This document shows, piece after piece, positions 21,790 through 33,381 of a stretch of DNA of 64,000 bases (positions are counted from its first letter, which is position 1; the number at the start of each line of letters is the position of its first letter). The stretch covers positions 2,377,445 to 2,441,444 of the forward strand of contig NC_089276.1 in NCBI RefSeq assembly GCF_963678975.1, given 5' to 3'. The stretch comes from Dysidea avara (taxonomy: Eukaryota > Porifera > Demospongiae > Dictyoceratida > Dysideidae). Under the pieces are notes generated by a model. That model saw only the letters and a list, made by a program, of their open reading frames with translations. It was not told the DNA's origin and searched no databases. The position numbers were made by a program, and so were the translations under genes.

Positions 21790-24485
21790 TGTCATCACCT
21801 AGCTACAATGGGCTATCTTTACAAGCATTTCTAGCTGAGTAAACTTAGACCACAACATAATAATCTGCTTAGCTGTAATTATAAAATTATTCATCAGCAC
21901 ACACACATGCATGCATTTTTGGCCTTGCCATGTCCATGCATGCATTTCCCACTATAGTCCTACTGATGTCCCTAAATCTTATGTACATGATCTCACGTTG
22001 TCTGCAGAACTTCACATGAATGGTACTGTGTATGCTTCTTTATAGCTATCAGAAGCATGCAGATGGTCTTATATACTCAAATTATATACAATTTACAACA
22101 CAATTGGGTAAATAAGCAAGGAGAGCAATTACAATGTCACCGTGCATGGTAGCTAGTAAGTTCTAACTGAATTATACATATTATTAATACTGCTTGTGCA
22201 AAGCTAACAACTTAAAAAATGAACTTTGTAAGTGTTATCAGTTGTGTAACATCAGTGGCCCCTCACTGTCTTTGCATCTTTATCTACTATATACACTCTT
22301 CTTCTTTTGAGGATCCAATTTCCTGTTTGCGTACTTTTCTTGTTTGTATATACCGAGGTATATGCTGTAAATAGTATCACCACTCACATTCATCACACTG
22401 GACCTACAGCACAAATTAATGTGGATGTTGTTAGAGTATTATACATTCAGATAAGAGTAGCTAAACACATTGTCCCATCCACAGTAAGTAGTGAGTGGCT
22501 ACAACACACTTAACAATTAAACAATGCTAGATAATATACATTCGTTACTGAAATATTCATTAGAACTCATAAACTCACCATAAAATCTCTGCCATGTTAT
22601 GTTTTCCTACTTCATCTCAGTAGGCAATGTACATGCCTCATTTAATAGCAAAGATTCAGTTTAAAAAGAATTTATTGCACATGCAATTAATTATGCTAAT
22701 AATGCTACGCTACAGCCAGATTTACATTAATTTGCAAACTGGAATATTGCTTTCTCTACAGTTAAATCTCTTTGCTACCTCCCTCAATGTTATTGTATCA
22801 GCATTCTCCAGGTCTTCCTCTGTTTGAGCAATCATTACATTGTACTTCTTGAGCTCATCTGATTAAAATTGTCTGCTCAACACTCCTTTAGTGCGTGCCA
22901 TCAGGCATAAATATCCATTTTTAAGTGGAAGCTAGTGTACTAACAAATTAAAACTAAACAATAGATCATGTAGCAACAATAGAATAAAATATTTAATGAA
23001 ATAATATACATATATGTGACTGAAAAAAATTGGCTAGATTTTCCAATGGATACAAATTAATTAATATGGTTGCTATCACATATGTGTGGGTATTGTTCTA
23101 TAATTGTAAGGAAGTGTAGGCTCTTGGGCAAATCTTTTATAAGCAGAATAGATCATGCACTAGCTGTACATAATATTATTAATTAATAATTGAAAGCACA
23201 AAATAACAACTAACTCTTACAACTAAAGTAAACAATATTAATATTACAAGTATGCATAATGAATTATTACATCATGTCACATCATTACATTACATTTTAA
23301 ACTCTATTACAGGTGTTAAGGAGCAGTAGCATTATGTAATAATGGCCTGATTTTTGAATTTTTGTTGTATCAATTAAACAATGAATCATGAATCCAATAG
23401 GAAGTAATATCATGTACCACGGTAGTGGTATATATATACATAATAGGGATCAGGCAGAAATTTTTCAAAACACTCTAATAGAACGCACGCCAAAAGTAGC
23501 CTTCCGGGCTTTAGATTTTATTTCTAAAACATTCTAGACCTTTCTTTTGTGTTTACAACACTAGCCAACAAGTATTAAAAGTAAGGGAAATGGTTTTAGG
23601 TGTTTTTTAAAATTTTGAAAATGGTTAGATTCTCCATCTTCTTCTTTCTTTCTTTCTTGTTTCGCGCGCCTACAGCTCGTAGGAAGTAGATATCAGCCCT
23701 AAAAACGTATGGCGTATTTAAAAAACATTCGTACCCAGGTCTGTGTGGTATTAAAATCTTCCCTCTCTAATGCGATTGCGAGATATAGAGCAAGAATCAC
23801 TCTTCGAGACGCCATTCGATCGAGAAGCCATACAGATGATAATATAGAATTGTTTAAAATTCCATTGCTTTAGCTCACAGGACTAAAATGCATCAAGTTG
23901 TATCACACTAAACATTAAACATAACTATTGTTCACTGAAACTCGGGTTTTAGACTTCCTTCATTACGAGACAGTGAAGGGGGTGTGGCCCGCACCTCGTC
24001 ACTTAAACTATTACTGTACGCCTTTCGTGTATACTTTCTATTATATTCTTCAGCTGTTTACCAGCTAAGAGTCGACATAACAAGGCTTGTAAGCTATTGG
24101 AACACACTGGTAAATTTCGAATTGAAAAGGGGTGTGTCCCTTCCGTACGCGATTGAAAAATAAAAAGCGGGATACTCCGTATACTCAGCACTTTAATTGG
24201 AGTCGACCACGTTTTGTCAAGCGTGTGTTTTACTCGTGTTGAGATTTCGCACCGCTTCGTTGCAGTAAACGGTCACACTAGTGGATTTATCTACTCGTCA
24301 AAGGAAAGTGGTATTGTTTACTGTATTGTTAACTGTATTGTTAACTAATTGTTTATTAAACTTATTTATGTAATTGTTTATTGCCAGTTGATATTACAAT
24401 GGGTTTCTTTATTAAACAATCATGTACTGTTGAACGTATATTTAAGAAGTAGTCCATGTGCATGGACATGAAAAAAATCATGAGA
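21790..24485. other. Interior of B1, no gene recognised
   Basis: AT-rich. Only short frames, one with a hydrophobic start near 22310 that lacks an ATG. Includes the block shared with B2 (about 23060-23440). Confidence 0.4.
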
Positions 24486-24867
24486 CTAGTGGGGCAAAAA
24501 AATTATTAATTTTCAACAAGTAGAATAGGGATCAAAGATTTGATTTTGAAAAAAACTGCGTAAACAAGAAGTAATAGGGATGATAATCCACAAAATTCTA
24601 TGCATCATCAGTTCAAAGCAAGTTATTTGAATAGTGTACACTCAATTTGCGATTCCTATTTCAACTTGTGGTTAAATTTTGTTAAAATGTTGAAATAGGA
24701 ATCGCAAATTGAGTGTACACTATTCAAATAACTTGCTTTGAACTGATGATGCATAGAATTTTGTGGATTATCATCCCTATTACTTCTTGTTTACGCAGTT
24801 TTTTTCAAAATCAAATCTTTGATCCCTATTCTACTTGTTGAAAATTAATAATTTTTTGCCCCACTAG
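24486..24867. mobile_element. Near-perfect palindromic MITE
   Basis: Two arms of about 175 bp differ by one base in an A run, around a spacer of about 23 bp. Ends are CTAGTGGGGCAAAAAA and its complement. The almost perfect arms suggest recent insertion or ongoing arm conversion. CTAG is present at both edges, but because it is itself palindromic the target duplication cannot be settled. Confidence 0.8.
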
Positions 24868-25596
24868 TATGTGTAGCAATTGCAGCCACAACGCACTGTG
24901 TGGAAGAAGAAACAAAATTAAAATTTACAATACGTTTTCAGTGTATGTGGTTGCTATGCAACAGCTAGATTATCAACTCGACTATATTCTAAAGAACATA
25001 CAGTACTAGTATACCAGCTTGTGTACTTTCAAAGTAATAGCATTTCCACTGTGGAGAAAAAAAGCACTTGTGCATTCAGGAGTGGAAGGGTAGAATGTGA
25101 CAGCTTTATTATCAAAGTCAACCACTCATCATAGCATTAAAATATTACGTCATCTGCAGTTTCACAATTGGTGTAACATTCCTGGAATGTCAACAATCTA
25201 CAAACAGTACACAACGCTATTAGTCAGTCAGCAACTTACTGCTTTCAAATAAATACTTAAACATTGTTTCAAAATGTATATAAAACCTATGTCACCAAGC
25301 CTGGAGTTTGATTGTGGGTTTAATTTCACTCAACTGAGGCTACCTTAAGATATGTATGGGCCCCCACTGATCATCTTTTTCATCTCTACTGTTGACTGGA
25401 TTAATCTAATGGAAATTCTATGAGTTAATGTTAATCAAGAGTAAATTTACTCTTGCATGGTTAATGCAAATTGGTTACTTTATTGATACAAACATATACC
25501 AGCTTTGTTCACTGCGACTTGAACTGTCACTACAATAAAATGTGTTTTTGTGCCTATCACACACACACACACACACACACATCACATACTTTGGGG

Positions 25597-25711
25597 TGGA
25601 GTATGTGATATGTAGGAGATGATGGTTCACATTTGCTAACTATAATGGACAAATGGGTTCACATTTGCTAACTAATGGACAAATGTGGACAATCATCTCC
25701 TACATATCACA
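25597..25711. repeat. Inverted repeat around a doubled 26-bp phrase
   Basis: The stem of about 22 bp is GTATGTGATATGTAGGAGATGAT and its complement. Between them the phrase GGTTCACATTTGCTAACTA is doubled. A CA microsatellite lies just upstream (25558-25580). Confidence 0.6.
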
Positions 25712-27661
25712 TACACCACAGGAGTGCATGCTATGTACCAGCACATTTAGAGCATACCACATAATTATACACAAATACACATTTTATTGTAGTGTGTCTG
25801 TGTAATGGCTTAGCACTAAATAAGTTTATTTATAGCACATAAATTCAATAAAATTGATGCTTTTCTATACATCCTATACTACCTCTAAATGATAAAGGAT
25901 GCCATGTACACCAATATACGGCCACACTGCTTGTCTTGTGTGTTTCGCACACTATATCCTGAAAGTGTGCCTGCACCCCCAAGGGTGTGCTGCTGGTTAA
26001 GTGTGCTATGACCACCTCAGTTTTAACAGTGTAGGTTTGCATCATGCAGTAAAGCAAATTATATTTTAATTACAGTAAAGCAAAATACATCTCAGCTCTA
26101 GAGAATAGAAAGCTAATCAGACCAAAATATGATTGCTATATAGAGGTATATACCTAGCTAGCTCGATCTTCACTGAATTACAGAAACCGCTAAGCGAGAC
26201 TAGCCCCTCCCCCTTCCCCGAAAAGATGAAAGCAGAGTGCCATCCGGCATAGTCAATAGGTACGGCAGTGCAAAAACCTTCTGCTTGATATTATATGCAA
26301 AGCAGGTTAGCTATAGCCTATACTCAGATGGTACGATTTTCCGTACCATACGCGTATGGTTGTACCGTACGCGTATACGCATATGGTATGTACCATACGC
26401 GTATGGTACAAAATACGCATATGGTATAGAACACTGCCACCAGAAACTGACCAATAAAATCAAACCACCGATACTTTGAGTTGATGGTAGACTACTTGAA
26501 CAATGTTGAGAGTGAATATCGTGGCATACGAAGAACTCTACGAACTGCTGCAACGAAAAATCATGTGATTTTAAGACATTATTATCGTTTTCTACCAGAA
26601 GAAAGTGACAAACTTGGCTGCCACGCTGGTGTTATTCAAGTTACACTTAGACTAACACATGACAATAGTTAGGTAGTTGATTGGAGGGCATCGATTTTTC
26701 GCGTTGCGGACCCTACCATATATGATAGGGTCCGCAACGCGAAAAATCGATATCCTCCAATCAACTACCTAACTATTGTCATGTGTTAGGCTAAGCGTAA
26801 CTTAAATAACACCTGCATGGCAGCCAAGTTTGACTTTCTTCTGGTAGAAAACGATACAAATGTCTTTAAATCACGTGATTTTTCGTTGCAGCGGTTCGTA
26901 GGGTTCTTCGTATGCCACGATATTCACTCTCAACATTGTTCAAGTAGTCTATCATCAACTCAAAGTATTGGTGGTTTGATTTTATTGGTCAGTTTCTGGT
27001 GGCAGCACGATCTGTGCAGCTTTTTGGTGACAGACAAAATGTTTCTTCCTCTGGAGCACAGGACAAGCAGAGCAGCAACTGCGCCGTGGGTCAGCAATGA
27101 CCAGTACTAGGTAAAGTACCTGCATGCGGAGTATGGTTATAATTGAAGCTTGTTAGCCATCTGGCTGAGCCATCTATATGCTGAAATTCGGCCAAAACGA
27201 CGCGATTTTTACAAACAAATACCAGAGTGGTTGATACATCAGTGATACAGTCTCCAACAGCAAGGATACGAAAGCTTATAAACACCTAACAATACGGCTA
27301 TCTCGCCCAGTAAACGTATAGAGCAATCCAATGCATGAAATAGGCACTCACGTGTCGATATTCAAATCTCGAAAAATACAACCATAATCTATTCCAATGA
27401 CCTTAAAATCACTTGAAATCAAATGACAACAAGTTTGTATGCATTATGTTCAACATCTTGATTATCCCAGCAGTCTAAGACTCTCCCTATGATGCCATCA
27501 CAGCATAACACACACCTGCACTGGCCCAGACCACGCCTGAGCGAACACTGACTAGCAGAAATATTTACAAAAAGAGCACACTACATGGTTCCTATTCAGA
27601 AATGAAAGCAATTTCATGGGTATCTCCGCGATTTGAATTTCGATCACGTGAGTGCCTATTT

Positions 27662-28295
27662 ATGATTATGATTATGATTACTGAAAACACAAGTTACAAA
27701 CTGATAGCTATGTTCATGTAAGGAAAAACATTAAGAGTAAGTTATAACATATCAAACAATTAAACGACTTTAAAAAAATTTTTTTTCGTTTACAAGATAC
27801 ACGCGTCTACACTGGAAACAGGTTTTCAAGGCTCTGTCATGGAGCGTCAGATAACTTTTAAACCTTTCCCCGGTTCTAGCAGGAATGGCCAAGATGACAT
27901 CTACTTTCACGTAAAACGCAACAGCTTAATACGGCCTTTTTCATGGTACAAAGTAGGGGGTTTAACATTACACATAAAACCATTGGCAATGAAAATATTG
28001 GCTCACCCCAACAATCCAGGCGAGAACTTTTTAACGAATCCCGGTGATACAAGGCTAGATCACTCCTTGCTTCAACTTTTCAATAGTCAATAGCCATTGT
28101 ACATCATGCTAATAACACATTAAACTATTTTGATCACATGATCCAACTTTGTAAATGTAATCAAATAAATATTAATTTTAAAAAAAATGGTCAATATAAA
28201 ACTTTCAAGTTAGCTGTTTGCAGATCTCCAGAATGTAAACCTGTGGAAAAAACGGTCACATTTTAATTGGTGAATTAAAAAAAATCTTTATCACG

Positions 28296-28340
<45 letters not shown>

Positions 28341-29638
28341 TCACTCACACACACAAACACACACTACACTACACTACACTACATATTCACTTAAAAATAA
28401 AACACTACAAGGTATGGTAAGGGTTGTTTACATTAGTTAATTTTGTGGTCCACCACATATAGCAACAAGGGAAATGTGTATCTGTTATTAAGAATTTAAT
28501 TTAGATTCTAATATCATAATTAGATGGTCAGACTAACTTTGTCAACTAGAAATGAACTGACTTTTGGTAAAAAGCGAGGGGTAGCCAATGCCTTGGGACT
28601 CTTGTACACTATGTGAGAAATCCAATCAGAAATACACAAATATTTTAGAAAGCAAATCCTAAATCCAAAATCACGTAAAAATAATGGAGAAAGTGAGTTT
28701 AACAAAGTAGACAATGATCGATCACGAATAGCTAAAACAAGATGTAGATCAACAACTGTACAGGTAGTTACTAGTTAGCAATCTCACTAAATGCTTTTAA
28801 AATACATAAAGATTGGGACTCTCGTACACACCATTTGGGTGCTTTGCGTGGGCGTTGGCAACCCCTCTGGTACACCATTTCGGTGTTTTGCATGGGCGTT
28901 GACTACCCCTCGAAAAAAACAAAAAACAAAAAGACTATACAGAAGATGAGCCCTGCACAGCTACGTGGGTTTCTTTGTACAAAGCATACACTCACCTTAT
29001 TTGCACAGTACCCAATCGTCATCATGGACGCTTCCACCTCCCACCGTGCACTAAAGTAATAGAAACATCATTAAAATAATAATATAAGCAGTAATACTAT
29101 TATAGCATAACGCAGCAGCTCAATATTACAGCATGATAAACAAACCAAACTATTTATACAGAAAACTACGTCCTAGACATTTAATCGTCTTTGAGCAAGT
29201 TAATTTTAACGAAGGCGCAAATTGTGCGTGGGCGGGAAATTCATTAATACATTCTGTTTGCCGTTTATAACTATCACTGGCAAACTAATGTATATACAAT
29301 ATCAAAGAACGTATATATTTAAACAGTTGCATGATACTTATAGACTGTTTTTTCACTGTTAACCACTTCTTGTGCGTGGGCGACCCACCACCGTTCCCCT
29401 CCGCATCCTCCCACCCACCCACTCCCTATATGATATACGTGCTATACAGGTGAGCATATAAAAGTTGCTAAAATTAACAGGTTTCTGTAGAATCAGTTTT
29501 TGTTAAAAAATTCTAATTGAACAAACAGTACATTTTCATACTATAGCTGAATGACATTAAAATATATTGAATTGTTCTGATATGATTTATCTAAAAATAC
29601 TTGTAGAGATTGGGATTCTATTGTGTCATAGTTGGTAA
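27662..29638. mobile_element. About 2-kb insert of unknown type in A2
   Basis: Interrupts A2 between ...GCCTATTT and ATTTCATGC, consistent with a 4-bp duplication of ATTT. It begins with a TGATTA microsatellite, as the tail of a minus-strand non-LTR element would. It contains a CA/CT microsatellite (28292-28360) and an 84-codon frame at 27839-28093 with an ATG but no recognised domain. Class unresolved. Confidence 0.5.
28846..29381 (+). promoter_or_regulatory. Three GCGTGGGCG sites (Egr-type zinc-finger consensus)
   Basis: The 9-mer GCGTGGGCG occurs near 28846, 29226 and 29373, with a one-mismatch copy (GCATGGGCG) near 28889. It is the textbook binding site of Egr/Zif268 zinc-finger factors. 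Clustering in AT-rich DNA is unusual, but no promoter or gene can be tied to it. Confidence 0.25.
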
Positions 29639-30252
29639 ATTTCATGCACTGGATTGCTCTATGCGTTTATTGGGCGAGATGGCCGTATTGTTAGGTGTTT
29701 ATAAGCTTCGTATCCTTGCTGTTGGAGACTGTCTCACTGATGTATCAACCATTCTGGTATTTGTTTGCAAAAATCGTGTCGTTTTGGCCGAATTTCAGCA
29801 TATAGATGGCTCAGCCAGATGGCTAACAAGCTTCAATTATAACCATACTCCGCATGCAGGTACTTTACCTAGTACTGGTCATTGCTGACCCACGGCGCAG
29901 CAGAGGCGTAGCTAAGGGGATGCATTTGCCCCCCCCCCCCCCCCCCATCACTAGCTAAATGATTTTTTAAAAACCTTTGTCACAAGTTTACCAGTATTAA
30001 ACTGACACGCAAATGACTGTAAATTATGTACACTACTACGCGGTATCACCAGGGGTTGCTAGTGAATGCGCACACACAACATTCAATTTGCTCGTGAATC
30101 CATCGAACGAAAATATTATTATTATTATTATTATTGCTTTATGGTGTAAACACACCAAAGGTCTGTTGGTAACATGTGCCAACAGCCGCGAAAGTACATT
30201 ACATTACATTACTTATTTACCTACTTACTATATACACACATACATACAGATT

Positions 30253-31425
30253 CTACAAGTAGTTCAGGTTTGAGGTGGGTGGACGTGACTGGTGGCATCT
30301 TGAGCAAGGACAGAGATAGTGTAGTGAGCAATTGTTGTTATCTTCAAAGTTAGTTATAAAATGATCCCAGAGAAAAGTTTTTAGTTTTGATTTTAGCAGA
30401 GGAAACGTTAGATCCAAGTTAAGGATAGGCATGGCATTCCTGAGAGTTGGTAATCTATGGAAATAAGAATGTCTAGATACGTTATTTAAATGATGAGGGA
30501 TGATCAATTTGTTGCTGGTGCCGGATCTAGTATTAGCTGAGCTGAAGTTGATATGATCATAAATATTGAACTGTTTAGTTTGTACCTTGATTGATTTGAT
30601 TGCAAATAATATATCTTGTAACTCGAACAGGTACATCAGAGGAAGGATCCTTAGTTTTACTAGACGGGTTTTGTAACTACTGGTGTAATCATTTAATAGA
30701 TACTTAGTGGCACGGCGCTGGGTTTGCTCAAGAGTTAAAATGTCTTTCACCAGGTGTGGACGCCATAGTTGGGTGCTATAGAGCAGCTGAGATCGAACCA
30801 TTGAAATATATAATGTGACCAATGTAGAAGTAGAATGGGTAGAAGCAATAGTACGACGTATTAGTCCCAATACCTTGTATGCACGAGCAGAGATTGATTT
30901 GTAGTGTTTGTCCCAACTTAGATTCTCAGATAATATGAGCCCTAAGTCCTTGTGTGAGTCATTATGTGGTATAGTAATATCCGAAATGGTGTAGGTGGTT
31001 TCTAACTTGCATTTAAATGATGAATGTACGAATTTTTTTAGATTAAAATTCAGATCTGTCTCTCTGGACCAAGTAAATAAAGCGATGATATCTTCTTGCG
31101 GAGCGTTGTAGTCAGATGTAGTACAGATGTGCATGAAACACTTGGTATCATCGGCAAATTTTAGGAGTTGGCTTTGGTGTATATATGATGTCATGTCATT
31201 TATATAAATTAGAAATAGCACGGGGCCAAGTATGCTGCCCTGGGGCACACCTGAGAGAACTGGCAGTAAATCGGAGTAACAGTTGTTGATGCAAACACGT
31301 TGATATCGATCAGTCAGATATTCCCGGAACCAAGCCCAGAGTGTACCAGTTATTCCAGCAGACCAAAGCTTGTTGAGCAAGATGGCATGAGATACGGTAT
31401 CGAAGGCTTTACTGATATCGAAGTA
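30253..31425 (-). pseudogene. LINE2 reverse transcriptase, C-terminal part
   Basis: Open from the transposon junction (YFDISKAFDTVSHAILL) through SGVPQGSILGPVLFLIYINDM and the catalytic KFADDTKCF box to the C-terminus and stop. The N-terminal RT motifs are on the other side of the pogo insertion. The protein is clearly different from LINE1 and LINE3, so it is a separate family. Interrupted, hence inactive. Confidence 0.8.
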
Positions 31426-31870
31426 GAGTAAGCCACCGATGTTCAGCCACCAGGTGTTTTCGGACGCCAGTACACAGAAACTACGGAATCTATCAAGTTG
31501 AATTTTGCATCATTATTGCCTTAGGCCATCACCATCCAGCACACCAAGTTTTGTAGAATTCCATGAAGGACTATGGGTTTGGCGAGCCATTAGGTGGTTG
31601 TCCGAATCACATGTAGTTTTGGCCAAAAGTATGAATTTACGGACTGTAGTTCGCAAAGCTTATCAGATGCACAGATCTTAATGCAACTTGGTAACTAGTA
31701 AGGGTAGTCACCTAAGGTTCAGCATACCAAATATTAGCTAATTTCTCAAAGCCACACCCGAGTAATCGCTGAATGTATGAGAGCATGTAGGGCAATCAAA
31801 CATCGGACATTTATGCTACACGAAATTGCAGCTTCTGGTGGATTTTATTAGCCAATTCAGACGTGATCAA
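31426..31870 (+). repeat. Left terminal inverted repeat of the pogo transposon
   Basis: Matches the right end in reverse complement from GAGTAAGCC through the GCATACCAAATATTAGCTAA and GCTTTGAG-type phrases. The right-hand copy is interrupted by A3. Confidence 0.8.
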
Positions 31871-32149
31871 CTGCTCTACGCTACCAAACAGTAAACTAAA
31901 TCATTTTAAGCATTTAGTATAGTCTTATGCACGAGCAGCCGGACCTAGAACAGCTGATACAAAGCTCAGCATAGACTAGGTGCTGTTCAAGCACAAAAAC
32001 TGTTAAAAGTATAAACTTACGACGAAAAATTATATACCTACTAGATCAACAAAAACACTCATTTGCTCCAACCATATATAAATGAAACAACACGCTCTTA
32101 TATTAGAAATGTAGTCTAGGTCTCGTGATCCGTTTTAAGCTTTCTTTGT

Positions 32150-32230
32150 TATACGGTGTATGTTTAGACGAGCAGTTCAGTCGGAAGCAACTGTAGTTTT
32201 CTTGCTTCTAAACAGCTTAATAAGCAAATA
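32150..32230 (+). promoter_or_regulatory. Candidate 5' untranslated exon and splice donor of the transposase
   Basis: Sequence ends AAGCAAATAG followed by GTGAGTG (donor at 32231). A good acceptor, TTCTTTACAG, lies at 33245-33254, just before an ATG at 33256. The MITE at 32445-33172 would then lie inside this intron. Inferred from splice-site consensus only. Confidence 0.35.
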
Positions 32231-32444
32231 GGTGAGTGATTTTAGGCCATAAGCGTAATTCTATGTGTTTATGTGCTTTCTTTTGTTAAGAACCATTTTG
32301 GGCCGGTTTAGCTAGGCATGTTTGGGCCAGCCAGCAGTGGTGGGTGTATGCGTGTTCATCAGGCCTTGCGTAGGTCTAATTTCAGTTTACTGTTGAGTCT
32401 GAAGTCGGACAGCGTCACTGGGATAAGGGAACTACGGTAGCTAG

Positions 32445-33172
32445 AGGGAGTATGGAAAACCCGAAACGCCGGAACAACCCGGATCAGCCGAAACAGGTTT
32501 ATTTTTGCGATTGTGATCACGTGCAAACACTATGGCATGCCCGCTTTTAAGTTATAACACTCCACAATAGACTATTTCTATATACTTTTATAATCTAACT
32601 TTGCAGCAACTCCGCAGTGTACACAATGGATCGACGGCGAGCCTTAATTGGAATGCACAATTGCTAAATTCATCCTAAAACTATCCTAAACTACACTCTA
32701 CACCCTTAACTGAGGTGAAGGGATTTTATTAAAGCATCTTCATGGATACTGCAACTTCTAGCTAGTACTGTACAAAGCTAAGCAGCCCACTCGTATAAGT
32801 GACCGAATTTAATAGAGTCACACTAACAAGGTAGGCTTGTACACTGTCACTGTAGTACAGTACTAGCTATAAGTTGCAGTATCCATGAAGATGCTTTAAT
32901 ATCCCTTCACCTTAAGGGTGTAGAGTGTAGCTGAGATAGTTTTAGGATGAATTTAGCAATTGTGCATTCCAATTAAGGCTCGCCGTCGATCCATTGTGTA
33001 CACTGCAGAGTTGCTGCAAGGTTATAGATTATGTATATAGAAATAGTCTATTGTGGAGTATTATAACTTAAAAGCGGGCTTGCCATAGTGTTTGCACGTG
33101 ATCACAATCGCAAAAATAAACCTGTTCCGGCTGATCCGGGTTGTTCCGGCGTTCCGGGTTTTCCATACTCCC
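32445..33172. mobile_element. Fold-back MITE, 728 bp, 8-bp TSD GTAGCTAG
   Basis: Arms of about 330 bp are near-perfect inverted copies (ends GGGAGTATGGAAAACCCG). GTAGCTAG flanks it exactly at 32437-32444 and 33173-33180. No coding sequence. It sits in the presumed 5' intron of the transposase gene. Confidence 0.85.
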
Positions 33173-33381
33173 GTAGCTAGACTTATAATAGCTACATTGT
33201 AACATAGTTATTACTTTGGGAGTATATCATTTTTCATGCTTTTGTTCTTTACAGCATGGCTCAGTTTTATCCACCACTTAAGGAAAGAGTCATCAAGGCA
33301 AAATCTGTCGGATGTACAGTTGTAAATACCAGTATTGCTACTACTAGCCGAGGTGTGTACAAAGATTGAGATGAAGATAGA

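Larger units (their letters stand above)
21628..26433. mobile_element. Element B1: 4-bp TSD, palindrome-rich ends
   Basis: Inserted in A1. Ends are TGTTCTATACCATATGCGTA on the left and its exact complement on the right. The 4-mer CTGC flanks it at 21624-21627 and 26434-26437, and the intact target (GTGCTGCCACCAG) is visible in A2 near 55220. About 100-120 bp at each end are packed with overlapping palindromes of the TACCATACGCGTATGGTA type. The interior has no large frame. Its right part (about 25840-26433) matches the left part of B2 in inverse orientation, and about 23060-23440 matches B2 on both sides of LINE3. TGT...ACA ends with a 4-bp duplication recall Ginger-type transposons, but no integrase is present, so this is only a suggestion. 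Confidence 0.8.
20356..26715. mobile_element. hAT-like fold-back element A1 (split by B1)
   Basis: Left end at 20356 reads TAGGGTCCGCAATGCGAAAA; right end at 26715 reads TTTTTCGCGTTGCGGACCCTA in reverse sense. Without the nested B1 (21628-26433, plus its 4-bp duplication) the element is about 1,554 bp, the same as A2. Long inner arms form a hairpin: 20720-20990 matches 21270-21540 inverted. Two short open frames lie in the arms. The flanking 8-mers, CCAATATA (20348) and CCATATAT (26716), are similar but not identical. Confidence 0.8.

Noticed and set aside
22307..22513. Hydrophobic N-terminus resembling a signal peptide in B1
   Set aside because: No ATG start and no splice donor in phase; AT-rich chance frame.
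20348..26723. CCAATATA / CCATATAT as the 8-bp duplication of A1
   Set aside because: Similar but needs an indel; not counted as a proven duplication.
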